Below are positions 54,101 to 61,550 of a stretch of DNA of 64,000 nucleotides, in pieces; position 1 is the first letter of the stretch; each line of letters starts with the position of its first letter. Under the pieces are notes generated by a model. The model saw only the letters and a program-made list of their open reading frames with translations. It searched no databases and had not been told where the DNA came from. The DNA is taken from NCBI GenBank assembly GCA_964519665.1, contig CAZFIV010000011.1, positions 61,867 through 125,866 of the forward strand, read 5' to 3'. Position numbers and translations under genes: made by a program. The DNA comes from JANQQN01 sp964519665. GTDB taxonomy: Bacteria > Myxococcota > Kuafuiibacteriia > Kuafuiibacteriales > Kuafuiibacteriaceae.

Positions 54101-55794
54101 GCTTCGGACTGGGTCTGCAGCTGGTCAATATCGTGAAGGACGTCGCGGAAGACCTCGAGCGCGGTGACGTCTTTCTGCCCACGGGGCTGGCGGCCGAGCA
54201 CGGGGTCGAACTTGAAGACATTCTAGCGCCCCAACGTCGGCAGGAAGGCCTGGCGGTGGTTCGAGCGGTCTGTGAGCGGGCGCGGGAGCATTTGCAGGCG
54301 GCGGCTGAGTACACCCTGCTGTGGCCAGTGCCGGCCGGTTTGCCGGTGCGTCAGTTCTGCGGCGTGCCCCTGGCCCTGGCTCTGGCCTCGCTCGCGGAGG
54401 TCGAGGCCGGTCGCGACACCCTGCGGGTGGGGGTGGTGCCCAAGATCAGCCGCGAGATGGTGGCCCAGCTCTTCCAGACCGTCATGAGCTCGGCCGGTGA
54501 CACCGGATCGTTGGCGAGGGTGTTCGCCCAGTGCGGCGAGACGCCCGACGACGATACGGCGGTCGCCGAAGTGCACGTGCCTACTCGTCCGCCGGTGCCC
54601 ACGACCCCGGGTATCCGTGCGGCCTCCAATGTTGAAGAGGACTTCCGTCCCATGACCGAACAGATCAATTCGTGGCGAGATATCGATGGGCTTTTCTTGG
54701 TGACCGGTGCTTCGGGCCACCTGGGTGCGAACCTGGTGCGTAGGCTGCTCGACGACGGTCGCGAAGTTCGCGTCCTGCTGAGACACGGCAGCAACAACGA
54801 AGCGATGGACGGCCTCTCGGTTGACCGGGTCTACGGCGACCTGCGCGACCGAGCCGCGCTCGACAAGGCGATGGCCGGCGTGGCCGGCATCTATCACGCG
54901 GCCGCCAACGTCAGCACCGTCGAAGCGAATGAGCGCCTGAAGCGCGAAATCTACGAATGCAACGTCATCGGCACCCGCAACCTGCTGCAGGCGGCGAAGG
55001 ATGCCGGCGTCGAGCGGACGGTGGTCACCGGTTCGTTCTCGGCGGTTGGCTATCATCTGGATGACCCGAGTCGGCCAGCGACCGAAGAGGTCGTGGTCTA
55101 TCCGTTCGACCAAAAGCTCCCGTACGCCCGCACCAAAGAGATGGTGGAGCACGAATGCTTGAAGGCGGTCGCCGACGGGCAAGACGTTGTCGTGGCGACT
55201 TCGTGCGCGATTCTCGGGCCGAACGACTACAAGCCGTCACGAATGGGCCAGACCCTCATCGACTTCACGCGGGGCAGAATTCCGGCCTACATACCCGGTG
55301 GATTCGAGTTCGTGTCGGCGTACGACCTGTGTGAGGGCCACGTGCTGTCGATGCACCGGGGCCGCCGCGGTCAGAAGTACGTTTTCAGCACTCAATTCTT
55401 GTCGATGGACGACATCATGGCTCTGTTCGAAGAGGTGAGCGGTCGTCGGCGCCCCTTCGTCAAGCTGCCGCCGGCTTTGATGGCCGGCTTCGCGCAGATC
55501 TCGAGCCGCTTTCTGAATACGTTCTTCCCCAACGCGCCCCAGCGATTTACTCCGGGGGCCGTCCGAATTCTCCGGCAGCAACGGAGAGCCGATCTCACCA
55601 AGGCCCGCAATGAGCTCGGGTACGAACCGGGCTCGATCCGAAAGGCCGTGCACGATGCTTACGCCGACTTCGCGCGGCGAGGCCTGGTACCGTCGAGCCC
55701 GACCCAGGGCAGCGCTATGGCGTCGGGCGAGGCTGGGCAGCTCGGTGCCCAGGCCGGTCAAAAGAGCCAAGATACAGAAGGTAAGGTTGCTTGA
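51121..55794 (+). CDS. four-domain sterol/isoprenoid fusion: HMG-CoA reductase, prenyl diphosphate synthase, squalene synthase, SDR
   Basis: A single 1557-residue frame from ATG 51121 (GAGGAA eight bases upstream). (1) Residues 1-430: class II HMG-CoA reductase with ENAIG (Glu51), DAMGAN (Asp186), catalytic Lys271, Asp287 and His384 (GHMRLHARN). (2) About 455-790: trans-prenyl diphosphate synthase with GGKRLR, first DDxxD at 539-543 and second DDxxD at 671-675. (3) About 797-1150: squalene synthase with DTIED (848-852), YCYYVAG (Tyr957) and NIVKDVAED (Asp1007, Asp1011), closest by eye to eukaryotic enzymes. (4) About 1190-1520: NAD(P) SDR with TGASGHLG (1195-1202) and YARTK (Tyr1335/Lys1339), like 3beta-HSD or HpnA. 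Joints include a Pro/Thr-rich linker near 1165. It should turn HMG-CoA into mevalonate and prenyl diphosphates into squalene; the SDR may be the C-4 demethylation dehydrogenase. No stop or frameshift separates the domains. Confidence 0.93.
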   Translation: MINSQLSGFYRLSVAERRARIAAMTGLTPQQLAVLSGVDGLDEAQADRMVENAIGIIGMPLGLCVNMRVDGRDVLVPMAVEEPSVLAACSFAAKLLRAGGGVECEVSEPLMIGQIQVLDVPDLEGARAAVLAARDELLALADQKHRKLTAAGGGARDVEVHRLLPGDADDPVGEMLVVHLVVDVRDAMGANAINSMCERLAPRIEALTGGRVGLRILSNLTDRRTVTVRGWVPYSALVRKPGDDGETIARRIEEASVFAERCPYRATTHNKGILNGMDAVLIAFGQDWRAVEAGAHAYAMKDGRYTAMATWRVTDGFLVGQMTTPLAVGTVGGVAKVHPTVQVTRRIAGVESAAQLAAIVGAAGLAQNLAAIRALAAEGIQSGHMRLHARNVAVEAGAEADEVARVAEAIADAKSVNLDSARKALEALRAERAEIPKSVVALNAVRSGSAVEASDVRARFERLRSAHLDGILDLIRQVVMDAGGESLDDMTAYHLSTGGKRLRALLPLLVAESMAADPAKMLAFGAACEMLHNATLVHDDLQDGDEVRRGLPTVWKQFGVAQAINVGDAMFYYTLLLVQQLPVPVAQREVVSRRVLTETLRVIDGQEREFQLKQAEAVTLDDYFRMVEGKTSGLFTLPIAGAAELMGAEAVVVDGLTEAARHLGVLFQIQDDVLDLYGDKGREVRGSDIGEGKRSVLVVHALERSNPEDREFLVATLDKDRHETTAQDVADVMAMFGRLGSLQYALDELDRRRTAAVAAAERTRDDGLIAMVEGLSDLFLAPIRPLLDDPEQVVAEVSGSHRIDPDDERFCFEMLPRVSRTFALSIDALPDGLRSAVCVAYLLCRIVDTIEDEPGMTPSDRGALFDVFDALMKDDRRDPADLMERASTLKLAAGKADGELVAGGDAVFRAFRSLPRQQRDAIRPSVLEMSEGMRAYCERADREGQLRLTDMDDLENYCYYVAGTVGHLLTALFEPTVPVLSESVRAEIRSRAVSFGLGLQLVNIVKDVAEDLERGDVFLPTGLAAEHGVELEDILAPQRRQEGLAVVRAVCERAREHLQAAAEYTLLWPVPAGLPVRQFCGVPLALALASLAEVEAGRDTLRVGVVPKISREMVAQLFQTVMSSAGDTGSLARVFAQCGETPDDDTAVAEVHVPTRPPVPTTPGIRAASNVEEDFRPMTEQINSWRDIDGLFLVTGASGHLGANLVRRLLDDGREVRVLLRHGSNNEAMDGLSVDRVYGDLRDRAALDKAMAGVAGIYHAAANVSTVEANERLKREIYECNVIGTRNLLQAAKDAGVERTVVTGSFSAVGYHLDDPSRPATEEVVVYPFDQKLPYARTKEMVEHECLKAVADGQDVVVATSCAILGPNDYKPSRMGQTLIDFTRGRIPAYIPGGFEFVSAYDLCEGHVLSMHRGRRGQKYVFSTQFLSMDDIMALFEEVSGRRRPFVKLPPALMAGFAQISSRFLNTFFPNAPQRFTPGAVRILRQQRRADLTKARNELGYEPGSIRKAVHDAYADFARRGLVPSSPTQGSAMASGEAGQLGAQAGQKSQDTEGKVA

Positions 55795-55805
55795 GGAGCC
55801 ACCCA

Positions 55806-56960
55806 ATGAAAGCAGTCAACACTGAACGTAACGGTCCCCCCAACTTCGATGAGTCCCGCAACAAACGGCAGAAAGTCCGAGCGGCGGGTTTGGACCCCAA
55901 CTACTGGTATGCAGTCGAGCACAGCAAAGAGCTGGCGGTAGGCCAAGTCACCAAGGTGACCTTCTGGGGCCGCTCGGTGGCGGTGTACCGCGGGCAAGAC
56001 GGTCGCGTGCGGGCGATGGAAGACCGCTGTGCCCACCGGCAGCTGCCGATGAGCCAGGGGCAGGTCGTCGGCAACCAATTGGTGTGCACGTATCACGGGT
56101 GGCGCTATAACGGCATCGGCGAGTTGGTTGACGTCTCCCACGAGACCTTCGGTCGCGGCCTTCCGAAGTGCAAGTTGCAGCACTTTCCGGTGCGGGAGCG
56201 CTACGGATTGATCTGGATCTTTTTCGGGGAGATCGACCGTGCCGACGAGACGCCGATGCCCGAGATTCCCGAGCTCGAAGGGCCTGACCGTTGGGCGTGC
56301 GTGCCGATCGATTTCAGTTGGCGCGCGCATCACTCGATGATCATCGACAACGTCAGCGACTTCACCCACGCGTATCTGCATCGCCGGTTCCGCCCCTTCG
56401 AAGACGCGAAACTGACCGCCCTCGAAGAGCGCGGCGACAAGGTCTATCTATCGTATCAGACCAAGGTCGGGCGCGGCCGGATCTCCGGCCTGTTCGTCGA
56501 CCGCAAGAGGGTCGATACCAACTCGATGGACCTTTGCTACGACTATCCGTATCAATGGTCGAACACCGACGACCAGATCAAACACTGGTGCTTTGTTCTG
56601 CCGATCGACGAGAAGCACACCCGTGTCTTCTTCCTGTTCTACTTCAAGAGCTTCAAAGTGCCCCTGCTTCCGGTCACCATTCCTCGGGCGCTGATGACGC
56701 CGCTGCTGCAAGTGTCGAACAAGCTCCTGATCGGCCCTCTCCTCAGCGAAGATGGGTTTGCGGTCGAGGCTGAGCAGAGAGGTTACGACGAGCACTACGA
56801 AGCGCCCATCGCCGAGCTGAGTCCGGCGGTGCATGCTTTCCAGGCGCTCACCGTTCGTAAGTGGCAAGACCATCTCGAGCGCGAAGGAGAGCGTCGCGCT
56901 CGCCGCGGGTTCGTGGCCACGCCCAAACGGGCGGCTGGGGCCGAGGAAGTCACGGCGTGA
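55806..56960 (+). CDS. Rieske non-heme iron oxygenase, putative sterol C-4 demethylase (SdmA-like)
   Basis: A 384-residue Rieske oxygenase. The [2Fe-2S] ligands are Cys75/His77 and Cys94/His97 (CAHR ... CTYHGW), and the catalytic iron motif NVSDFTHAYLH gives Asp185, His188 and His192. GAGGAG seven bases before ATG 55806 overlaps the previous stop region, so it is coupled to the fusion gene. Bacterial sterol C-4 demethylation is known to use a Rieske oxygenase (SdmA) with an NAD(P) dehydrogenase (SdmB); an SDR domain ends just upstream, which suggests the same pair here. The C-terminal domain resembles the cholesterol-desaturase/KshA-like lineage only in outline; C-4, C-14 or ring desaturation cannot be told apart from sequence alone. 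Confidence 0.88.
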   Translation: MKAVNTERNGPPNFDESRNKRQKVRAAGLDPNYWYAVEHSKELAVGQVTKVTFWGRSVAVYRGQDGRVRAMEDRCAHRQLPMSQGQVVGNQLVCTYHGWRYNGIGELVDVSHETFGRGLPKCKLQHFPVRERYGLIWIFFGEIDRADETPMPEIPELEGPDRWACVPIDFSWRAHHSMIIDNVSDFTHAYLHRRFRPFEDAKLTALEERGDKVYLSYQTKVGRGRISGLFVDRKRVDTNSMDLCYDYPYQWSNTDDQIKHWCFVLPIDEKHTRVFFLFYFKSFKVPLLPVTIPRALMTPLLQVSNKLLIGPLLSEDGFAVEAEQRGYDEHYEAPIAELSPAVHAFQALTVRKWQDHLEREGERRARRGFVATPKRAAGAEEVTA

Positions 56961-58075
56961 GCGAGTCCATTCAGGCGAACGTCGCCATCATCGGGGCCGG
57001 TCCGGCGGGAACGGCCGCGGCGGCCCACCTGGGCCAACTCGGCGTCCGGAACGTCGTGCTCGTCGACCGGGCCGACTTTCCGCGCGACAAGACGTGTGGC
57101 AGCGGCATCTCTCCTCGGGGTATCGACGTCCTGCGGGAACTCGGCGTCTGGCGTCAGATCGAGCCCGAAGCTTACTGGATCAAGGGGATTCGCCTCGTCA
57201 CCCCGGGAGGCTACGAAAGCGTTCAGTCGGCGGGCGACAACGTCGAGGCGATCATCTGCCATCGTCGGACGTTCGACCATATCTTGCTCAAGAAGGCCGT
57301 CGATCGCGGCGTCCGGTTCATCCCGAACTTCTCGGCGACCGGCGCGATCGAAGAAGACGGTCGGATGCGCGGCTTTGTCGGCCGTGACGGCACCGAGATC
57401 CGGGCGCGCGTCACGATCGTCGCTGGGGGTTCGCACTGCCGGATCGGCGTGAAGCAGGACCGCCCTCGAAAGATCATCAACGCGATCATGGGGTGGTGGG
57501 ATGATTGCGAGTTCATCCCCAACCACGTCGAGATGATCTTCGATAAGATGGTCGTGCCCTACTACGGCTGGCTCTTTCCCGAGGGCGAGCGCCGAGTGAA
57601 TATCGGTATCACCTACGAAGACCCCGACAACAGCAAGAATGCCCGCCAGCTCTTCCAGGCATTCCTCGACAAGCACTTTTCCGAACGCCTCAAGGGCGCC
57701 ACCCAGGTCGGCGGATGGAAAGGTCATCCCATCCATTACAGCTACTCGGTCAGTGACCTGACGGGGCCCGGACGGATCGTCATCGGCGAGGCCGGGCTGA
57801 TGACCCATCCGGCGACTGCCGAGGGCATCTACCAGGGCATGCAGTCCGGGATGTTCGGAGCGGAAGCAGCGGCGGACATCATCGATGGGCGATCGACCGA
57901 AGCAAAGGCGATGCGCGAGTACGAGACTCGTTGCAAGGAGACTTTCCAGATGTCGTTTGCGGCCGGCGGAGTGTTTCGCCGACTGTTGAAGACCCCGGTG
58001 ATCGACTGGGCGGTTCGGTTTGGCGAGCAGGCTTTTGTCAAATCAGGTGCTGCTCGCGTCATGGCTCATATGTAA
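56957..58075 (+). CDS. geranylgeranyl-reductase-family FAD oxidoreductase, putative sterol reductase
   Basis: A 372-residue flavoprotein. The FAD-binding GAGPAG is at residues 13-18, the family motif PRDKTCGSG at 42-50, and GEAGLMTHPATAEGIYQGMQSG is the second FAD motif. Members (GGR, ChlP) reduce isolated double bonds of isoprenoid chains. The GTG start overlaps the Rieske stop (GTGA), with GAGGAAG eight bases upstream. In a sterol operon it could saturate a side-chain or ring double bond (for example delta-24), but another hydroxylase-like activity is also possible since the superfamily includes monooxygenases. The two-cysteine region near residue 90 has no known role. Confidence 0.85.
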   Translation: MSESIQANVAIIGAGPAGTAAAAHLGQLGVRNVVLVDRADFPRDKTCGSGISPRGIDVLRELGVWRQIEPEAYWIKGIRLVTPGGYESVQSAGDNVEAIICHRRTFDHILLKKAVDRGVRFIPNFSATGAIEEDGRMRGFVGRDGTEIRARVTIVAGGSHCRIGVKQDRPRKIINAIMGWWDDCEFIPNHVEMIFDKMVVPYYGWLFPEGERRVNIGITYEDPDNSKNARQLFQAFLDKHFSERLKGATQVGGWKGHPIHYSYSVSDLTGPGRIVIGEAGLMTHPATAEGIYQGMQSGMFGAEAAADIIDGRSTEAKAMREYETRCKETFQMSFAAGGVFRRLLKTPVIDWAVRFGEQAFVKSGAARVMAHM

Positions 58076-58091
58076 GCTTCGGAGCGGTTGT

Positions 58092-61000
58092 ATGTCCGGT
58101 CCAATGTCCGAAGAACGTAAGTCCTACGACGTCGCCATCATCGGTGCAGGCCCCGTCGGCTGCGTGGCGGCCCTGGCGTTTGCACGCCAGGGTCGGCAGG
58201 TTCTCTTGCTCGAAGCGAATCCTCAGACCGGGGACCGTTTCGCTGGCGAGTGGCTCCATCCGCCGGCGGTGCGAATCCTCGAGGCCCTCGGGGTCTCGCC
58301 TCAGCCCGATGGTTCCTACCCCAGCGGCCGGGGATTCGCGGTGTTTCCGGATGACGGTACGAAGCCGATCGTCCTGCCTTACCGCAGCCCCGCCTTCGGG
58401 ATGAGCATCGAGCACCACAAGATCGTCGAGGCCCTGCGGGCCCGATGCCAAGAGGAAGGCACGATCCAGTTCTTTAGCCATGCCCGAGCGACTCGCATCG
58501 ACGGGCAGAATCTGACCTACGAAATGAACAACACCGCCCGCACCGTGCGGAGCGAGCTCATCGTAGGCGCAGCGGGCAAGAACAAGGTCACGGATGCGGC
58601 TTTGGGCATCGAGCGGGAATCGAAGAGCTACTCCCGCATGGCCGGCGTTCTTCTCGAAAACGCTGAAGTTCCCTTCGAGGGCTATGGGCATGTCTTTCTC
58701 GGCGGGCCGGGGCCGGTGCTCGCGTACCGGGTCGGGGCGGACAAGGTGCGTATGTGCATCGACGTTCCACTGAACGTACCGGTCAATCGTGGAAAGGAAG
58801 CCGTCCTGTGGGACGGGTACGGTCCGATCCTACCGGAAAGCGTGCGTCCGGCGTTCCGCACGGCGCTCGAGAAAGGGCAGCTGGCGTGGGCCGCCAATAA
58901 GATTCGTCCTCGCATCGAGTTTGGTCGCGAGGGTCTGGCCTTGGTCGGCGACGCGGTGGGGCATCATCACCCCCTCACGGCTTTGGGCATGACGCTCGGA
59001 TTTCAGGACGCCATGGCCCTGGCGGAGGCGAATTCGTTCGCCTCGTTTCGACGGGAGCGGCTCCGAGGAAGCCGAGTGCCCGAGATGCTGGCGGTGGCCC
59101 TGTACGAAGTGTTCGCCGATGGGTCGGACGAATCAGTGTCGATCCGTCGGGCCGTGTACGAGGTCTGGCGGCGGTCGCCCAATGAGCGACTTCGGACAAT
59201 GGGGTTGTTGGCCGGCGATGATGCCCGGCCGTCGAGCTTCGCCCGCTCCTTCCTGATCGCGCTCGGCACCTGCTCGGCCGGCCTCGTAAGCACGGGCTTG
59301 CGCACCGGAGACTGGGGCCATGTATTGAACATCGTCGGTCAGCTCGGTGACCGGGTGCGCTGGCTCTTCGCGGGGGCGCTCTTCCTCGATAACGCGGAGC
59401 CCACGCGCCCGCTCGAGGCCACCGCCGAGGTGAGGTACGGAGCGGCGCTGAAGGCTCAGCGAGTGCAGGCCGAGGTCGTCGAGCATCCGCTCAAGCTCGC
59501 GGCGGTCAACAGGAGTCGGCGCGAACAGGTCGAACCGGCGACCGCGCTGGCGCGAGGGGTGCAGGCTCTGTTGACCCACCAAGCCGAAGATGGCTCGTGG
59601 GAAGGCGAGGTCGTGTGGTGCCCGCTGTTGGCGGCGCAGTTCGTGATCGCCTCTTTCATCGTGGGGCGCGAGATTCCCGCCGAGCGCAAGGCGCGCATCC
59701 TTCGGCACTTCGAGCGGACCCGCCTCGAAAACGGGGCCTGGGGGCTTCACGAGCTCTCGGAACCGTACCTGTTCGTCACTGCGCTCGTATATGTGGCGGC
59801 GCGGCTGCTCGACGTGGGGCCCGACGATCCTCGAGTTGCGCCCGCTCGCGCGTTCATCGAGCGGGAAGGCGGCGTGGTGAGCATTCCCAGCTGGGGCAAG
59901 TTCTGGCTGGCCATGCTCGGTTTGTACGATTGGTCGGGGGTCAATCCGGTCCTGCCCGAGCTGTGGTCGCTGCCGGAGTGGATGCCGATGCATCCTTCGA
60001 AGTACTACTGCCACACTCGGAACATCTACCTGGGTATGGCTTGCATCTTCGCGAGCCGCTTCTCGGTCCACTGCACACCGTTGATCCGAAGGCTTCGCTG
60101 CGAGTTGTACCCCGAGGGCTACGACCGGGTCGATTTCCCGAAGATGAAGGGGAACTTGCGCGCGTCCGAGATCTTCACTCCGCCTAGTGCGGCGCTGAAG
60201 ATCGCCTACAGACTGCTTTCGGGCGTCGACGCTTGGCCCCGTAAGCGCGACCAAAAGCTAGCGTCCTTGCGTCATCACATCCGGTATGAGCTGCACGCTA
60301 CGGCCCACACCAGTATTTCGCCGGTCAGCGGCATGCTCAACATCATTGCCCTATGGATCGCCGACCCGAGCGACGCGGACGTCTCACGAGCGTGGGAGAG
60401 CTTCGAGGGATGGATCTGGGAAGACGACGTCGATGGGCTCCGAGTGGCCGGGGCGCGAAGCGCGACCTGGGATACGTCCTTCGCTGCCCAGGCGCTGGCC
60501 GCCGCGGTGCCTCACGAACCGGAGTCGGTTCCCGCCCTCGAGCGCGCCGACCAGTTCCTGGCCAGCCAGCAGATCGTCCAGGGTACGGGCAAAGAAGCAG
60601 AGTTCTTCCGACTCGACCCGGCGGGTGGTTACTGCTTCGCGGGCGTCTGGCACGGGTGGCCGGTGAGCGACTGTACGGCCGAAGCGCTGACCGCTCGCTT
60701 GGTGTCGCCGGTGAGTGCACCGCCCGCCGACGCGGCTCGAACGGCGATGGAGTTCATCCTGCGATGTCGAAACGACGACGGAGGGTTCGGCAGCTATGAA
60801 CACCGCCGAGCCCCCGAGCCGCTCGAGTGGATAAACCCGGCCGAGATGTTCGGTGATTCGATGGTCGAGCACTCCTACGTCGAGTGCACCGCGTCCTGCG
60901 TCACGGCGCTCGCGGAGTTTCGGACCGAGTATCCGAACGTCGACCGCGTCGACGTGGATGCCGCGATCGCCGAGGGCGCTCGTCAGATTCGGTTGCAGCA

Positions 61001-61475
61001 GCGGCCCGACGGATCCTGGGCGGGCAACTGGGGCGTTCACTTCATCTACGGCACGATGTTCGGGGTTCGGGGGTTATTGGCCTCGGGTGTGCCTCCCCAG
61101 GACGCGGATATTCGGCGCGCGTGTTCATGGCTTTTGTCACAGCAGAACGCTGATGGTGGATGGGGCGAACGGTACGAAGGTCGGGGTCGGCGATTCGTTC
61201 CTCATCGCAGTCACAGCGTTCAGACCGCATGGGCCCTTTTGACCCTGTTGGAAGCGCAGGACCCCTCCTGGGAGGCGCTCGATCGGGCGGCCCGGTTCCT
61301 CGCAGCCCGTCAGCGCCCCAATGGTGAGTGGCCCAAAGAGGAGCCGGTGGGTATCTTCTTCCACACCGCGTTGCTCGACTATGTGCTTTACCGCAGCTAC
61401 TTCCCCGTGTGGGCCTTGGCAGGGTACGAGACCCGTCGTAAGGCGCGAGAAGCCATCGTCGCCCGCGCCAGCTGA
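58092..61475 (+). CDS. squalene monooxygenase - oxidosqualene cyclase fusion
   Basis: A 1127-residue bifunctional protein; GGAG seven bases before ATG 58092 fixes the start (an upstream in-frame ATG lies inside the previous gene). Residues 1 to about 450 are squalene epoxidase: FAD motif IIGAGPVG near 16-23, the FAD/substrate motif GDAVGHHHPLT (Asp287) with GMT, and ALYEVFADGSDESV matching the enzyme's C-terminal region. About 470-1115 is an oxidosqualene cyclase: QW motifs (QAEDGSW, QRPDGSW, QNADGGW), NPAEMFGDSMVEHSYVECT, and the catalytic DCTAE at 860-864. DCTAE, not DxDD, marks an oxidosqualene rather than squalene-hopene cyclase. The protein should convert squalene and O2 into 2,3-oxidosqualene and cyclise it without release. 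Product (lanosterol, cycloartenol or parkeol) is uncertain. Confidence 0.95.
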   Translation: MSGPMSEERKSYDVAIIGAGPVGCVAALAFARQGRQVLLLEANPQTGDRFAGEWLHPPAVRILEALGVSPQPDGSYPSGRGFAVFPDDGTKPIVLPYRSPAFGMSIEHHKIVEALRARCQEEGTIQFFSHARATRIDGQNLTYEMNNTARTVRSELIVGAAGKNKVTDAALGIERESKSYSRMAGVLLENAEVPFEGYGHVFLGGPGPVLAYRVGADKVRMCIDVPLNVPVNRGKEAVLWDGYGPILPESVRPAFRTALEKGQLAWAANKIRPRIEFGREGLALVGDAVGHHHPLTALGMTLGFQDAMALAEANSFASFRRERLRGSRVPEMLAVALYEVFADGSDESVSIRRAVYEVWRRSPNERLRTMGLLAGDDARPSSFARSFLIALGTCSAGLVSTGLRTGDWGHVLNIVGQLGDRVRWLFAGALFLDNAEPTRPLEATAEVRYGAALKAQRVQAEVVEHPLKLAAVNRSRREQVEPATALARGVQALLTHQAEDGSWEGEVVWCPLLAAQFVIASFIVGREIPAERKARILRHFERTRLENGAWGLHELSEPYLFVTALVYVAARLLDVGPDDPRVAPARAFIEREGGVVSIPSWGKFWLAMLGLYDWSGVNPVLPELWSLPEWMPMHPSKYYCHTRNIYLGMACIFASRFSVHCTPLIRRLRCELYPEGYDRVDFPKMKGNLRASEIFTPPSAALKIAYRLLSGVDAWPRKRDQKLASLRHHIRYELHATAHTSISPVSGMLNIIALWIADPSDADVSRAWESFEGWIWEDDVDGLRVAGARSATWDTSFAAQALAAAVPHEPESVPALERADQFLASQQIVQGTGKEAEFFRLDPAGGYCFAGVWHGWPVSDCTAEALTARLVSPVSAPPADAARTAMEFILRCRNDDGGFGSYEHRRAPEPLEWINPAEMFGDSMVEHSYVECTASCVTALAEFRTEYPNVDRVDVDAAIAEGARQIRLQQRPDGSWAGNWGVHFIYGTMFGVRGLLASGVPPQDADIRRACSWLLSQQNADGGWGERYEGRGRRFVPHRSHSVQTAWALLTLLEAQDPSWEALDRAARFLAARQRPNGEWPKEEPVGIFFHTALLDYVLYRSYFPVWALAGYETRRKAREAIVARAS

Positions 61476-61550
61476 GGCACCCTCCGCGTGCATCGTGGCG
61501 CGGGGCCGCGCGGCGCGCGAGCGCGTCCAAACCGGTGTTCGGTGGCCACG

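Noticed and set aside
53511..54570. Squalene synthase domain as phytoene synthase
   Set aside because: YCYYVAGTVG and the order of Asp-rich motifs follow squalene synthase, and epoxidase-cyclase follows in the operon; no carotenoid gene is near.
58020..58091. Earlier ATG for the epoxidase-cyclase fusion
   Set aside because: It lies inside the preceding flavoprotein gene; a proper Shine-Dalgarno marks the ATG at 58092.
59502..61475. Cyclase as squalene-hopene cyclase
   Set aside because: The catalytic motif is DCTAE, not DxDDTA, and an epoxidase precedes it, so it is an oxidosqualene cyclase.
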